NCBI GenBank assembly: GCA_022838705.1
Contig: JALHJZ010000002.1
Location: forward strand, 62,001 to 126,000
Source: Candidatus Bipolaricaulota bacterium
GTDB lineage: Bacteria; Bipolaricaulota; Bipolaricaulia; Bipolaricaulales; Bipolaricaulaceae
Length of the DNA stretch: 64,000 bases
Direction of reading: 5' to 3'
The notes under the pieces are model-generated. The model was not told where the DNA came from and did not search any database. It was given only the letters and a program-made list of their open reading frames with translations. Below are positions 54,206 through 61,796 of this stretch, piece after piece. The translations under genes were made by a program, and so were the position numbers. Within the stretch, counting starts at the first letter, position 1. The number at the start of each line of letters is the position of its first letter.

Positions 54206-56465
54206 CCTCCTCTCCGCCCTCGCCGCCCAGCCGTGGTACCGCGGGCAGGTCGTCTCCTCCTTCGTTGTTCCACCCCGGCCCGGCGTCTACGCCGCGCCCC
54301 CGGAGGGGCTCCCGGCAGCGGCCCGCGCATGGCTGACGAGGGAGGGAATCCGGCTCTACGCCCATCAGGCGGAGGCGATGGAGCGGCTTATTTCCGGTCA
54401 GGACGTGGTCGTCGCCACCGGCCCCTCGTCGGGGAAGACGCTTGCGATGGCCCTCCCGATCGTGGCGGCCTTGGCTGAGGATCCGACAGCCACCGCGCTC
54501 CTCCTCTACCCGATGAAGGCCCTCGCCCAGGACCAGCTCGGGAAGTGGACCGAGCTCGCCCGGGCGCTGGGGGTGGAGGGGCGCGTGGATGTCTACGACG
54601 GGGATACCCCGTCCCACCGCCGGCCCCGGCTGCGGGCGGAGGGGCAGATCCTCCTCACGAACCCGTACGCCCTTCACCAGTACCTGGAGTGGCACCACCG
54701 CTGGGCCCCGTTCTTCAAGGGGGTGCGGTACGTGGTCGTGGACGAGGGTCACTGGTACCGGGGCGTGTTCGGGTCAGGGGTGGCCCTCCTCATGCGGCGC
54801 CTGGGGCGGGTACTCGCCCGCTACGGGGCGGATCCGACCTACGCGGTGGCCTCGGCGACCACGGGCGACGCTTCCCTTCTCGGGGAACGCCTCCTCGGCC
54901 GGCCGGTAGCGGTGGTGGACCGGGACGGCTCGCCCCAGGGAGCACGCACGTGGTGGGCGTGGGACCCGGACCTCGATCCGGAGCGATCGCCCTTCGTGCA
55001 GGCGGTGGACCTGTGCCGGTTCCTCGTCCGGCAAGGATCGCAGACGCTCGCGTTCCTCCCGTCGCGGCGGATGGCGGAGGCCCTCGCCCAGGCAGTCAAG
55101 GAACGGCTGCCCGAGGGTGCCACGCCCGACTCGGGATCTAGCAGCGCGGTCGCGTCGTACCGCGCCGGGTACCGTCCCGAGGAGCGGAGGGAGCTGGAGC
55201 GGGGGCTGCGGGAGGGGACGCTGCGCCTCGTGGCCTCGACGTGTGCGCTCGAGCTGGGGGTGGACGTGGGCGGGCTGGATGCGGTGGTCCTCGTCGGGTA
55301 CCCCGGGTCGGTGGCCTCGGTCCGCCAGCAGGCGGGTCGGGCCGGCCGGTCGGGGCGCGACGCCCTCGTGGTCTACCTGCCCCAGGAGAACCCCCTCGAC
55401 CGCTACTTCCTCCGGCGCCCCCGGGAGCTCGCGGAGGGGAAGGTGGAGGTCCCTGTGCTCAACCCGCGCCACAAGGAGCTCGCCGTGCGGCATCTCCTCT
55501 GCGCGGCGGCAGAATTCCCCCTGCGCCGGGACGAGCTCCCCCTCCTCGGGGCGGAGGAGGAGGATGCAACGTCTCTCGAGAAGGCCGGCCTCCTCGCCGC
55601 CATCCCCAATGGGTGGTCGTACGCCGGCCGGGTCCGCCCGGCGGAAGCGGTGTCCCTGAACGCCCTCACCGCACGGCAGGTGCAGATCCTCGTAGCGGGG
55701 GAGGTCCTCGAGACGTGGGATGAGCACCGCGCGCGGCGTGAGGCGTTCCCCGGTGCGGTGTTCCTCCACCAGGGGGAGGCGTTCCGCGTGCGCTCCCTCG
55801 ACCTTGAACCGGGGATCGCGGTGGCCGAACCGTCCACGGACGGACTCACCACGAAGGCCCTCACCCTGGAGGAGGCGCGGATCGAACGAGCCCCTTCCGG
55901 AGCGGCGAGCGACCTGGGACTCGGGACGGTGTCCATCCGCGAGACGATCCCCGCCTACAAGGTCCTCGATCGGGGCCGGGTCGTGGACGTGCGGCCCCTC
56001 GATCTTCCGCCGGTCGAGTTCACCTCGGAGGGGGTATGGCTCACGTGGGGCAGGGATGGCTCAACGTCGCGCAGCGGGAGCCAGTACAGGGACTTGACCC
56101 TCGCGACGCCTTCCCCGGGCGGGCTCCATGGGGCCGAACACGCCCTCGTGGCCCTCGTCCCCCTCATCGCCCTCTGCGAGCCGGGCGATGTGGGCGGTGT
56201 TTCCTCCGTCCACCACCCGGATACGGGCCGCCCGACGGTGCTCGTGTACGACGCGTTCCCGGGCGGGATCGGGATCGCCCCCCTCCTTTACGCGCGGGTG
56301 CGGGACTGGGTTGCCCGCACCGTGGACCTCCTCTCCTCCTGTCCGTGCCAGGAGGGATGCCCGCGCTGCGTGCTCTCCCCTCGCTGTGGGAGCGGGAATC
56401 AGCCGATGGACAAGGGCGCGGCCTGGGCCCTCCTTGCGGCCTGGCTCGCTGCGCACGATGGGTAA
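54198..56465 (+). CDS. mrfA: MrfA/YprA-like DEAD/H helicase, probable CTG start
   Basis: About 755 residues. N-terminal family sequence (VPPRPGVYAAPPEGL) is present ahead of the first ATG (54378), so the gene starts earlier. The frame is closed by a stop at 54189, and the only plausible initiator is CTG 54198, overlapping the mrfB stop. Helicase motifs: Walker A ATGPSSGKT near residue 72, VVDEGH, SATTGD, and motif VI QQAGRAGRSGRD. The C-terminal DUF1998 domain has four cysteines (CPCQEGCPRCVLSPRC) that bind zinc. Acts with MrfB on crosslink or adduct damage by analogy with Bacillus. Confidence 0.87.
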   Translation: MADLLSALAAQPWYRGQVVSSFVVPPRPGVYAAPPEGLPAAARAWLTREGIRLYAHQAEAMERLISGQDVVVATGPSSGKTLAMALPIVAALAEDPTATALLLYPMKALAQDQLGKWTELARALGVEGRVDVYDGDTPSHRRPRLRAEGQILLTNPYALHQYLEWHHRWAPFFKGVRYVVVDEGHWYRGVFGSGVALLMRRLGRVLARYGADPTYAVASATTGDASLLGERLLGRPVAVVDRDGSPQGARTWWAWDPDLDPERSPFVQAVDLCRFLVRQGSQTLAFLPSRRMAEALAQAVKERLPEGATPDSGSSSAVASYRAGYRPEERRELERGLREGTLRLVASTCALELGVDVGGLDAVVLVGYPGSVASVRQQAGRAGRSGRDALVVYLPQENPLDRYFLRRPRELAEGKVEVPVLNPRHKELAVRHLLCAAAEFPLRRDELPLLGAEEEDATSLEKAGLLAAIPNGWSYAGRVRPAEAVSLNALTARQVQILVAGEVLETWDEHRARREAFPGAVFLHQGEAFRVRSLDLEPGIAVAEPSTDGLTTKALTLEEARIERAPSGAASDLGLGTVSIRETIPAYKVLDRGRVVDVRPLDLPPVEFTSEGVWLTWGRDGSTSRSGSQYRDLTLATPSPGGLHGAEHALVALVPLIALCEPGDVGGVSSVHHPDTGRPTVLVYDAFPGGIGIAPLLYARVRDWVARTVDLLSSCPCQEGCPRCVLSPRCGSGNQPMDKGAAWALLAAWLAAHDG

Positions 56466-56471
56466 GGAGGG

Positions 56472-56500
56472 GGGGGAGGGGCTAGGGAGGCCCCTCCCCC
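56472..56500 (+). terminator. terminator after mrfA
   Basis: GGGGGAGGGGC, 7-nt loop TAGGGAG, GCCCCTCCCCC: 11-bp stem just past the stop codon and facing the convergent DUF4384 gene. No T run. Confidence 0.55.
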
Positions 56501-56518
56501 AAGGGAGGCTGGCCCTCG

Positions 56519-57268
56519 CTACGGGCAGTTCCCAAAACAGAGTTGAATCTTGAAGTTCCACCGCCCGTCGGATCCAAGGTACCAGCAGTAACCTGGACCG
56601 GTCGGGCATTCACCGACGAAGAACTGCCATCCCCCGGATGGGCTCCAGAACCAGCCCATCCCTGGTGCGATGTACTCCATGCCCTGACACGGGGGGCACG
56701 GGGTGACCCCCCAACAAGGGGGGCACGGCCAGAACCCCGTTGGCGTGGTCTGCACGATCTGGAACGTGGTCCAGGCCGTCGCACAGCACCCACAGCTCGG
56801 CTCGGGCACGAGGCCGAGCACCGCCACCCGGCCCGACTCGGGGTCGGAGCCGAGGAGGGGGTAGGGATCAGCGTAGGTACCCATCGGCATCGCGAGGGGC
56901 TGGGTACATGCCACGAGCTGCACCGTCTCCTGCCCGGTCGGAAGCATGACCCGGAACTGGTAGGTGGGTTGGTCCGGGAGGACATGGGTCCCCGCCGGGC
57001 GGTACGCGTTCGGGGAGTACGGGTTCGGGAAGATCAGGCGCACATTTCCGGTGGGCTCGATGTCGAACAGGTACACGTACGCCGCCTGGGAGATGTAGAA
57101 GTGGATCCGGGCCGTCTCCCCCACCGTGTACTGCGCACGCTCCGTCCACACGGTGGCGGACAGGCCAGGAACGGGTGTGGGAACCAACCCAAGAGGCGAT
57201 GGCCCGGATTGGGCCACTCCGACGGCTGAGCACGCCAGGACGAGGACGAGGGTGATCCATGGCTTCAT
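56519..57268 (-). CDS. secreted DUF4384 protein with Cys/Pro-rich tail
   Basis: 249 residues. Signal peptide MKPWITLVLVLACSAVGVAQ (a Cys at residue 13 makes a lipoprotein conceivable, but the lipobox is poor). Residues about 40-125 are a DUF4384 domain (GETARIHFYISQAAYVYLFDIEPTG, 57029-57103; then LIFPNPY). The tail is unusual: repeated CPPC and CGCC pairs, Trp and Gly (WPCPPCWGVTPCPPCQG) through to the C-terminus CFGNCP, perhaps disulfide-bonded. ATG 57268 follows GAGG by 8 nt. Divergent from the ClpP-fold protease. Confidence 0.78.
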   Translation of the reverse strand: MKPWITLVLVLACSAVGVAQSGPSPLGLVPTPVPGLSATVWTERAQYTVGETARIHFYISQAAYVYLFDIEPTGNVRLIFPNPYSPNAYRPAGTHVLPDQPTYQFRVMLPTGQETVQLVACTQPLAMPMGTYADPYPLLGSDPESGRVAVLGLVPEPSCGCCATAWTTFQIVQTTPTGFWPCPPCWGVTPCPPCQGMEYIAPGMGWFWSPSGGWQFFVGECPTGPGYCWYLGSDGRWNFKIQLCFGNCP

Positions 57269-57486
57269 CTCCATCACCTCTACCCGATCTACACCGCCCG
57301 CCCGGGGCGGGTTCCCGGGGAGCTCGCGGGCTTGGATCCGGTTCGGGGACGGGGATATCATGTTGCGGGTTCCCATGTCGGGGTACGAAGAGCGGCAGGT
57401 CGGGATGAACAGGTGGGGTACGGCCGGAGGAAGCGGGCGCTTGTCCTCTGCCCGCCCCGGTCCGGAGCGAGTGAAGGGGGTACAGC
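57269..57486. other. divergent intergenic region
   Basis: 218 nt between the DUF4384 gene and the SDH-type protease gene. It must hold both promoters, but I found no pair of boxes good enough to name. Confidence 0.35.
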
Positions 57487-58326
57487 ATGACCATCCTTGA
57501 TTTCTTCTGGATCTTCCTCATACTCTCCGCCCTCCAGCCCGTCCTCAGGCGGCAGATGCTGGAGGGTTCCCGCCAGCGGCTCCTCGCCAAGGTTGAGCAC
57601 ATGCGGGGCTCCCGGGTGATCGCCCTCATCCACCGCCAGGAGACCATGAGTTTTCTGGGGTTCCCCGTGTTCCGCTACATCAACATCAACGACTCCGAGG
57701 AGGTCATCCGGGCCATCCACATGACGGGCCCCGACGTGCCCGTGGACATCGTGCTCCATACCCCGGGTGGGCTCGTCCTGGCGGCGTTGCAGATCGCCCG
57801 AGCCCTCAGGCGCCATCCGGCCAAGGTGACCGTGTTCGTGCCCCACTACGCCATGTCCGGCGGGACCCTGATCGCCCTGGCCGCGGACGAGATCGTGATG
57901 TGCGAGCACGCGGTGCTGGGACCGGTGGACCCCCAGCTCGGCGAGTACCCGGCGGCCTCGGTGCTGAAGATCGTCAAGGAGAAGCCGGTGGAGAGGATCG
58001 ACGATCGCACGTTGATCCTGGCCGACACGGCGGAGAAGGCAATCCGCCAGGTGCAAGCCGCGGTGAGGGAGATCCTGGCCGGGCGGTATCCGGATGACAC
58101 GTGCGAGGAGCTGGCGAAGGTGCTGACCGAGGGGCGCTGGACCCACGACTATCCCATCACTTACGAGGAGGCGAAGAGGCTGGGGCTGCCCGTGTCAGCG
58201 GAGATGCCGAACGAGGTGCTGAAGCTGATGCAGCTCTATCCACAGCCGGTGAACCAAGCCCGCACGGTGGAGTACCTCCCCTTCCCCCGCCATCGGGGCC
58301 CGGTGGCGCCCCGCGAAGAAGGGTAA
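57487..58326 (+). CDS. ClpP-fold membrane-anchored protease, SDH (serine dehydrogenase proteinase) family
   Basis: 279 residues. One N-terminal membrane segment (TILDFFWIFLILSAL), then a crotonase/ClpP-like domain with HTPGGLVLAALQIAR (oxyanion loop) and the catalytic Ser in HYAMSGGTLIALAADEIVM. This matches the SDH_sah family (PF01972), found mostly in archaea and some thermophilic bacteria. Role probably membrane protein quality control. AAGGGGG lies before ATG 57487. Confidence 0.85.
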   Translation: MTILDFFWIFLILSALQPVLRRQMLEGSRQRLLAKVEHMRGSRVIALIHRQETMSFLGFPVFRYININDSEEVIRAIHMTGPDVPVDIVLHTPGGLVLAALQIARALRRHPAKVTVFVPHYAMSGGTLIALAADEIVMCEHAVLGPVDPQLGEYPAASVLKIVKEKPVERIDDRTLILADTAEKAIRQVQAAVREILAGRYPDDTCEELAKVLTEGRWTHDYPITYEEAKRLGLPVSAEMPNEVLKLMQLYPQPVNQARTVEYLPFPRHRGPVAPREEG

Positions 58327-58338
58327 GAAGAGCGAAGA

Positions 58339-58356
58339 GGCCCCGTGAGCGGGGCC
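58339..58356 (+). terminator. terminator after SDH-type protease
   Basis: GGCCCCG-TGAG-CGGGGCC, 13 nt after the stop codon. The remaining bases up to the tRNA-Ala at 58560 show nothing I recognise. Confidence 0.55.
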
Positions 58357-58559
58357 CCTCGGACAACTCGGAGGATGGGAGGGAAGCGGGCTAGGCATCC
58401 TACCCACGACCGCATACTCCTCCCGCCCGATAGAGGGACCGCGAACTTCCCATGGAGGTCCAGTGGATCGCCCTATCCCCCGGTCTGTACGCACTTGCGG
58501 CTGGCCTTTCAGACAACGGGCACGAACACGGGTCAGGGGGGTACGCCGGCCCGACGCCC

Positions 58560-58636
58560 TGGTGGAGGCGAGCGGGATCGAACCGCCGACCCCCGGCTTG
58601 CAAAGCCGGTGCTCTCCCAAACTGAGCTACGCCCCC
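58560..58636 (-). tRNA. tRNA-Ala (UGC)
   Basis: 77 nt with CCA encoded; acceptor GGGGGCG/CGCCTCC including one G-U pair, anticodon loop TTTGCAA. Confidence 0.95.
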
Positions 58637-58761
58637 GGACTAACAGCTGGACGGTTCGGGGAAGTCCGCACAGGACGTTGGTTTATACAGACGGGGCGCG
58701 CGGCCGTCAAGGAGGGCTTCGCCCCGGTTCTCCCCGGGGGCGCCGTGGCCCCAAGACGGGG

Positions 58762-59262
58762 TCAGTACAGCCAGCCGTGGTCGAGCCCGATTCGGGTGAG
58801 GGTCTTCACCCGTTCCTCCAGGAGCGGACAACGTGGGCTCGGTGCGATCACGCCCAGCCCCGCTGCCACCGCCCCCAGGGCGATGATGACGTTGCCAGCC
58901 TCGTAGCCCTGAATCCCCAGCCAGTACCCTCCCCCCACGAACGTCAGCCCGCCGAGGATGAGGCCGTACCGCGCTGAGCGGCACGACGTGAGCTCCCGCT
59001 GCGCACTCCTCATCGCCGCGCGCCATTCCCCTTCCGCGAGCCGCGGGCTCACCAGCGGATCCACGCTGAACTCGACACGCGCCACATCCCCCAGAGGGAA
59101 CCGGACCTGCAGACCGCCCGTCGCGCACCACGCCACGGAATCCGCGGTCACCCCGCACAGCTCCCCACCCACCTTCTGCCCGCTCTTGAGGTGCAGCGTA
59201 TCAGCACACGCCGTGGCTCCCACCAGGAGAACGAGACCCCACACCAACCACCGTCGTGTCAT
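58762..59262 (-). CDS. small secreted or membrane-attached protein of unknown function
   Basis: 166 residues with a signal sequence (MTRRWLVWGLVLLVGATACA). The first domain, DTLHLKSGQKVGGELCGV followed by FPLGDVARVEF, resembles short beta-barrel repeats seen in periplasmic proteins. A glycine-rich hydrophobic segment (GYEAGNVIIALGAVAAGLGV) is near residue 130. AGGGAGG precedes ATG 59262; a TATAAA box lies at 59298-59293. Confidence 0.7.
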   Translation of the reverse strand: MTRRWLVWGLVLLVGATACADTLHLKSGQKVGGELCGVTADSVAWCATGGLQVRFPLGDVARVEFSVDPLVSPRLAEGEWRAAMRSAQRELTSCRSARYGLILGGLTFVGGGYWLGIQGYEAGNVIIALGAVAAGLGVIAPSPRCPLLEERVKTLTRIGLDHGWLY

Positions 59263-59359
59263 CGGATGACCTCCCTGGGTATTCCCCATCGGTTTATAGG
59301 AGGCCAGTGCGCACGAAAGGAGGTCGCAAGACCTCCGACCATGCCCCCTCTGTCCCCGC

Positions 59360-59914
59360 TCAGTGTGGCACAGACATCCCGCGGAACACCTGCCGAGCAC
59401 GCCAGAAATACTCCGCCCCCGAGATGACGGCCAGCGCTACGGCGAGGTACAGGAACGCGTCCTTCAGCTGCTGTCCCCACGGCCCGAGGCCGAAGTAGCG
59501 GGTGGAGAGGATGAACAGGACGAGGCCAATGTGAGACAGGGTCTTCAGTTTGGCGAGAATGCTCGCCCGGATCGTTATCCCCTCCGCGATGGCGAGGATG
59601 CGCAGTCCGGTGACGAGGAATTCCCGGGCCAGGATCGCCACGACGGGGGGAGCGGTGAGTTCCCCGAGCTCGACGAAGGAAACGAAGGCCGCGGTCACCA
59701 AAAGCTTGTCCGCGATCGGGTCCGCGAACACCCCAAACCGCGTCTCCTGGTGCAACGCCCGCGCCAGGTACCCATCCACGGCATCGGAGATGGCGGCGAG
59801 GGCGAAAATGGCCAGGGCGAGGATCTTGAAGATCGTCCCTTCTGCATAGAGGAAGAACATGAACAGCGGCGTGGCGAGGATCCGGGCGAGGGTGATCTGG
59901 TTCGGAATCGTCAC
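59360..59914 (-). CDS. pgsA: CDP-diacylglycerol--glycerol-3-phosphate phosphatidyltransferase
   Basis: 184 residues, integral membrane enzyme making phosphatidylglycerol phosphate. The CDP-alcohol phosphotransferase signature D-x2-DG-x2-AR-x8-G-x3-D-x3-D is intact (SDAVDGYLAR, then GVFADPIAD), following TIPNQITLARI at the N-terminus. GTG 59914 lies 7 nt after a TACGTT box, with no ribosome site. Confidence 0.93.
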   Translation of the reverse strand: MTIPNQITLARILATPLFMFFLYAEGTIFKILALAIFALAAISDAVDGYLARALHQETRFGVFADPIADKLLVTAAFVSFVELGELTAPPVVAILAREFLVTGLRILAIAEGITIRASILAKLKTLSHIGLVLFILSTRYFGLGPWGQQLKDAFLYLAVALAVISGAEYFWRARQVFRGMSVPH

Positions 59915-59921
59915 AGTGGGC

Positions 59922-59950
59922 AACGTAGCCCGTCGGTCCTCGGTTGTCAA
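59922..59950 (-). promoter_or_regulatory. consensus promoter of pgsA (leaderless type)
   Basis: Minus strand TTGACA (59950-59945, perfect consensus), 17-nt spacer, TACGTT (59927-59922), 7 nt to GTG 59914. The best single example of the leaderless layout in this window. Confidence 0.7.
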
Positions 59951-60052
59951 TCCCCGAGTGGCCCGAGTGAGCAGCTGACGTACGACGGGAACCGGCGAGC
60001 GACAATGCACGGCGCTGCGATAAGCGCAGTCTGCGGGCCAAAGGTGGACGCC

Positions 60053-60128
60053 TGGTGGAGATGAGCGGAGTCGAACCGCCGACCTCCGCGTTGCGAACGC
60101 GGCGCTCTCCCAACTGAGCTACATCCCC
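60053..60128 (-). tRNA. tRNA-Ala (CGC)
   Basis: 76 nt with CCA encoded; acceptor GGGGATG/CATCTCC, anticodon loop TTCGCAA. Confidence 0.95.
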
Positions 60129-60133
60129 CCAAC

Positions 60134-60207
60134 TGGCGGCGCAGGGAGTCGAACCCTGAACCTCGCGGTTATGGGCCGCGCGCTCTTGCCGGTTGAGCTA
60201 CACCGCC
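60134..60207 (-). tRNA. tRNA with CAU anticodon (elongator Met or Ile2), C33 variant
   Basis: 74 nt without encoded CCA. Acceptor GGCGGTG/CGCCGCC, anticodon stem CGCGG/CCGCG, T stem CAGGG/CCCTG. The anticodon loop reads CCCATAA, so position 33 is C where bacterial tRNAs nearly always have U. The CAU anticodon means elongator Met, or Ile2 if lysidine-modified; the identity elements do not settle it. Confidence 0.85.
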
Positions 60208-60254
60208 GACACCCTACCCCACGTCCACTCACAATGGGGCTTCCTGCCACAGTC

Positions 60255-60331
60255 TGGTTGCGGGGGCTGGACTTGAACCAGCAACCTCCGGGTTATGAGC
60301 CCGGCGAGCTGCCTAATTGCTCCACCCCGCT
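60255..60331 (-). tRNA. initiator tRNA-fMet (CAU)
   Basis: 77 nt with CCA encoded. Three G-C pairs in the anticodon stem (GGGCTCATAACCC), and positions 1 and 72 unpaired (A1 and A72), the initiator hallmark. Two bases separate it from tRNA-Leu (UAA). Confidence 0.95.
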
Positions 60332-60333
60332 TG

Positions 60334-60417
60334 TGCCGAGGGCGGGATTTGAACCCGCACGAGCCTGCGCTCTGGGGATTTTAAGTCCCCTGCGTCTGCC
60401 AGTTTCGCCACCTCGGC
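60334..60417 (-). tRNA. tRNA-Leu (UAA)
   Basis: 84 nt with a long variable arm; acceptor GCCGAGG/CCTCGGC, anticodon loop CTTAAAA. No CCA encoded. Confidence 0.95.
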
Positions 60418-60423
60418 ACTGCT

Positions 60424-60499
60424 TGGAGCGGGAAACGGGATTCGATCCCGCGACCTCCACCTTGGCAAGGTGGCGCTCTACCAACTGAGCTATTCCCGC
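60424..60499 (-). tRNA. tRNA-Gly (GCC)
   Basis: 76 nt with CCA encoded; acceptor GCGGGAA/TTCCCGC, anticodon loop TTGCCAA. Confidence 0.95.
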
Positions 60500-60510
60500 C
60501 TGACCCTGGG

Positions 60511-60516
60511 ATTATA
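60511..60516 (-). promoter_or_regulatory. -10 box of tRNA-Gly
   Basis: Consensus TATAAT on the minus strand, 11 nt before the tRNA 5' end; no clear -35. It suggests that Gly and the tRNAs downstream can be transcribed apart from tRNA-Leu (UAG). Confidence 0.5.
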
Positions 60517-60540
60517 CGGGCGAATGGTCTTGAGGCCAGG

Positions 60541-60625
60541 TGGTGCGAAGGGCGGGACTCGAACCCGCACGCCTTGCGGCACTGGCTCCTAAGGCCAGCG
60601 CGTCTGCCAATTCCGCCACCTTCGC
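60541..60625 (-). tRNA. tRNA-Leu (UAG)
   Basis: 85 nt with CCA encoded and a long variable arm; acceptor GCGAAGG/CCTTCGC, anticodon loop CTTAGGA. Confidence 0.95.
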
Positions 60626-60633
60626 TCGACCCG

Positions 60634-60662
60634 GTTGTAGCCCCGCCCCGGAAACCCGTCAA
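60634..60662 (-). promoter_or_regulatory. promoter of tRNA cluster
   Basis: Minus strand TTGACG (60662-60657), 17-nt spacer, TACAAC (60639-60634), 8 nt before the 5' end of tRNA-Leu (UAG). Confidence 0.6.
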
Positions 60663-61078
60663 CCCGCTGCGGCCTCGGGGTACAGGCCGAGGAGGCCGGT
60701 GGGGTCCCGCCGTCGGCGCATCCTCACCCCCGGCAGCCGGAGGAGGATGATCTCCGCCGTGGTGTGCACCGTCGCCGACAGGAGGTGCCCGCCGATCGCC
60801 GCGCCGCCCTTCCGCCCGGCGACGACGTGGGCATGGAGCACGGGCTTCCCCTCCTCATCCCCCAGGTTCCCCTGGAGCGAGAGGAGCTCTGCCGGCTCCG
60901 CGATTCGCTCCTCAACGTACTTCTCCCCGTCCCAGTACCCGAGCGCAAGGTCCCGCACCATCCCGATCCCCACGACCAACCCCGCGGCCGTGAGGCCGAG
61001 GCCGAGCAAGGCATCGGGAAGTCGTTCCCCGTCTTGGCACCGCACGACGACCGTCGTCTCCGTATCTACGCGAAGCAT
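60659..61078 (-). CDS. DUF296/PPC-domain protein
   Basis: 139 residues forming a single PPC (plants and prokaryotes conserved) domain, with the typical VLHAHVVAGRKGGAAIGGHLL stretch (60780-60842) and GNLGDEEGKP. Bacterial members are small trimeric proteins of unknown role, sometimes called DNA-binding on the basis of the plant AT-hook relatives, which carry an extra motif absent here. ATG 61078 follows AAGGAGG. Divergent from nth. Its stop overlaps the tRNA promoter. Confidence 0.82.
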   Translation of the reverse strand: MLRVDTETTVVVRCQDGERLPDALLGLGLTAAGLVVGIGMVRDLALGYWDGEKYVEERIAEPAELLSLQGNLGDEEGKPVLHAHVVAGRKGGAAIGGHLLSATVHTTAEIILLRLPGVRMRRRRDPTGLLGLYPEAAAG

Positions 61079-61102
61079 GGCCCTCCTTCGGTCCGCCCGA
61101 TG

Positions 61103-61131
61103 TTGCCCTCCCGCCCGGGCGCCCCTATCCT
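61103..61131 (+). promoter_or_regulatory. promoter of nth (leaderless type)
   Basis: TTGCCC (61103-61108), 17-nt spacer, TATCCT (61126-61131), 8 nt to ATG 61140. Confidence 0.55.
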
Positions 61132-61139
61132 TCCCGATC

Positions 61140-61796
61140 ATGGATCGCGCAGCCCAGATGGTCGAGGTGGCGGACCGGCTTCGTCGCCGGTTCGGACCTG
61201 TAGACCATGGCGATCCTGAGCCCCCCCTCGATCTCCTCGTGCGGACCATTCTTTCCCAGAACACGTCCGACCGCAACCGCGACCGCGCCTACGCCGAGCT
61301 CCGCTCCCGGTTCCCGACCTGGGAAAACGTTCTCGCCGCCCCCCCGCGCGAGGTCGCCGGGGCGATCCAGGGCGCGGGCCTCCATCACCAGCGGGCGAAG
61401 CGCCTCCACGCCGTCCTCGCCCGGCTCCGCGACGAGCGGGGGGCCCTCGCCCTCGATCTCCTCGCCCAGCTCCCGGACGAGGAGGCTGCCCAGTGGCTCC
61501 TCTCCCTCCCGGGGGTGGGGAAGAAGACGGCGTACGTGGTCCTCCTGTTCGGGTTCGGCCGTCCGTTCTTCCCGGTGGACACCCACATCGCCCGCGTCAC
61601 AAAGCGACTGGGGCTCACGGACACAACGGCCGATCCCCATGACGCCCTCGCCCCGCTCGTCCCGCCGGGGAAGGAGCGCGAGCTCCACCTCCACTTGATC
61701 CGCCTGGGCCGGGAGGTCTGCCGGCCGCGGCAGCCCCGCTGTCCGGCATGCCCCCTGCTCGACGTGTGCCCGTATGGGCAAAAGGAGACGCGATGA
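61140..61796 (+). CDS. nth: endonuclease III
   Basis: 218 residues, base-excision glycosylase/AP lyase for oxidised pyrimidines. Helix-hairpin-helix LPGVGKKTAYVV with the catalytic Lys, catalytic Asp in PVDTHIARV, and the C-x6-C-x2-C-x5-C [4Fe-4S] loop at the C-terminus (CRPRQPRCPACPLLDVC). Starts without a ribosome site. ATGA overlap with the following HD-domain gene. Confidence 0.93.
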   Translation: MDRAAQMVEVADRLRRRFGPVDHGDPEPPLDLLVRTILSQNTSDRNRDRAYAELRSRFPTWENVLAAPPREVAGAIQGAGLHHQRAKRLHAVLARLRDERGALALDLLAQLPDEEAAQWLLSLPGVGKKTAYVVLLFGFGRPFFPVDTHIARVTKRLGLTDTTADPHDALAPLVPPGKERELHLHLIRLGREVCRPRQPRCPACPLLDVCPYGQKETR

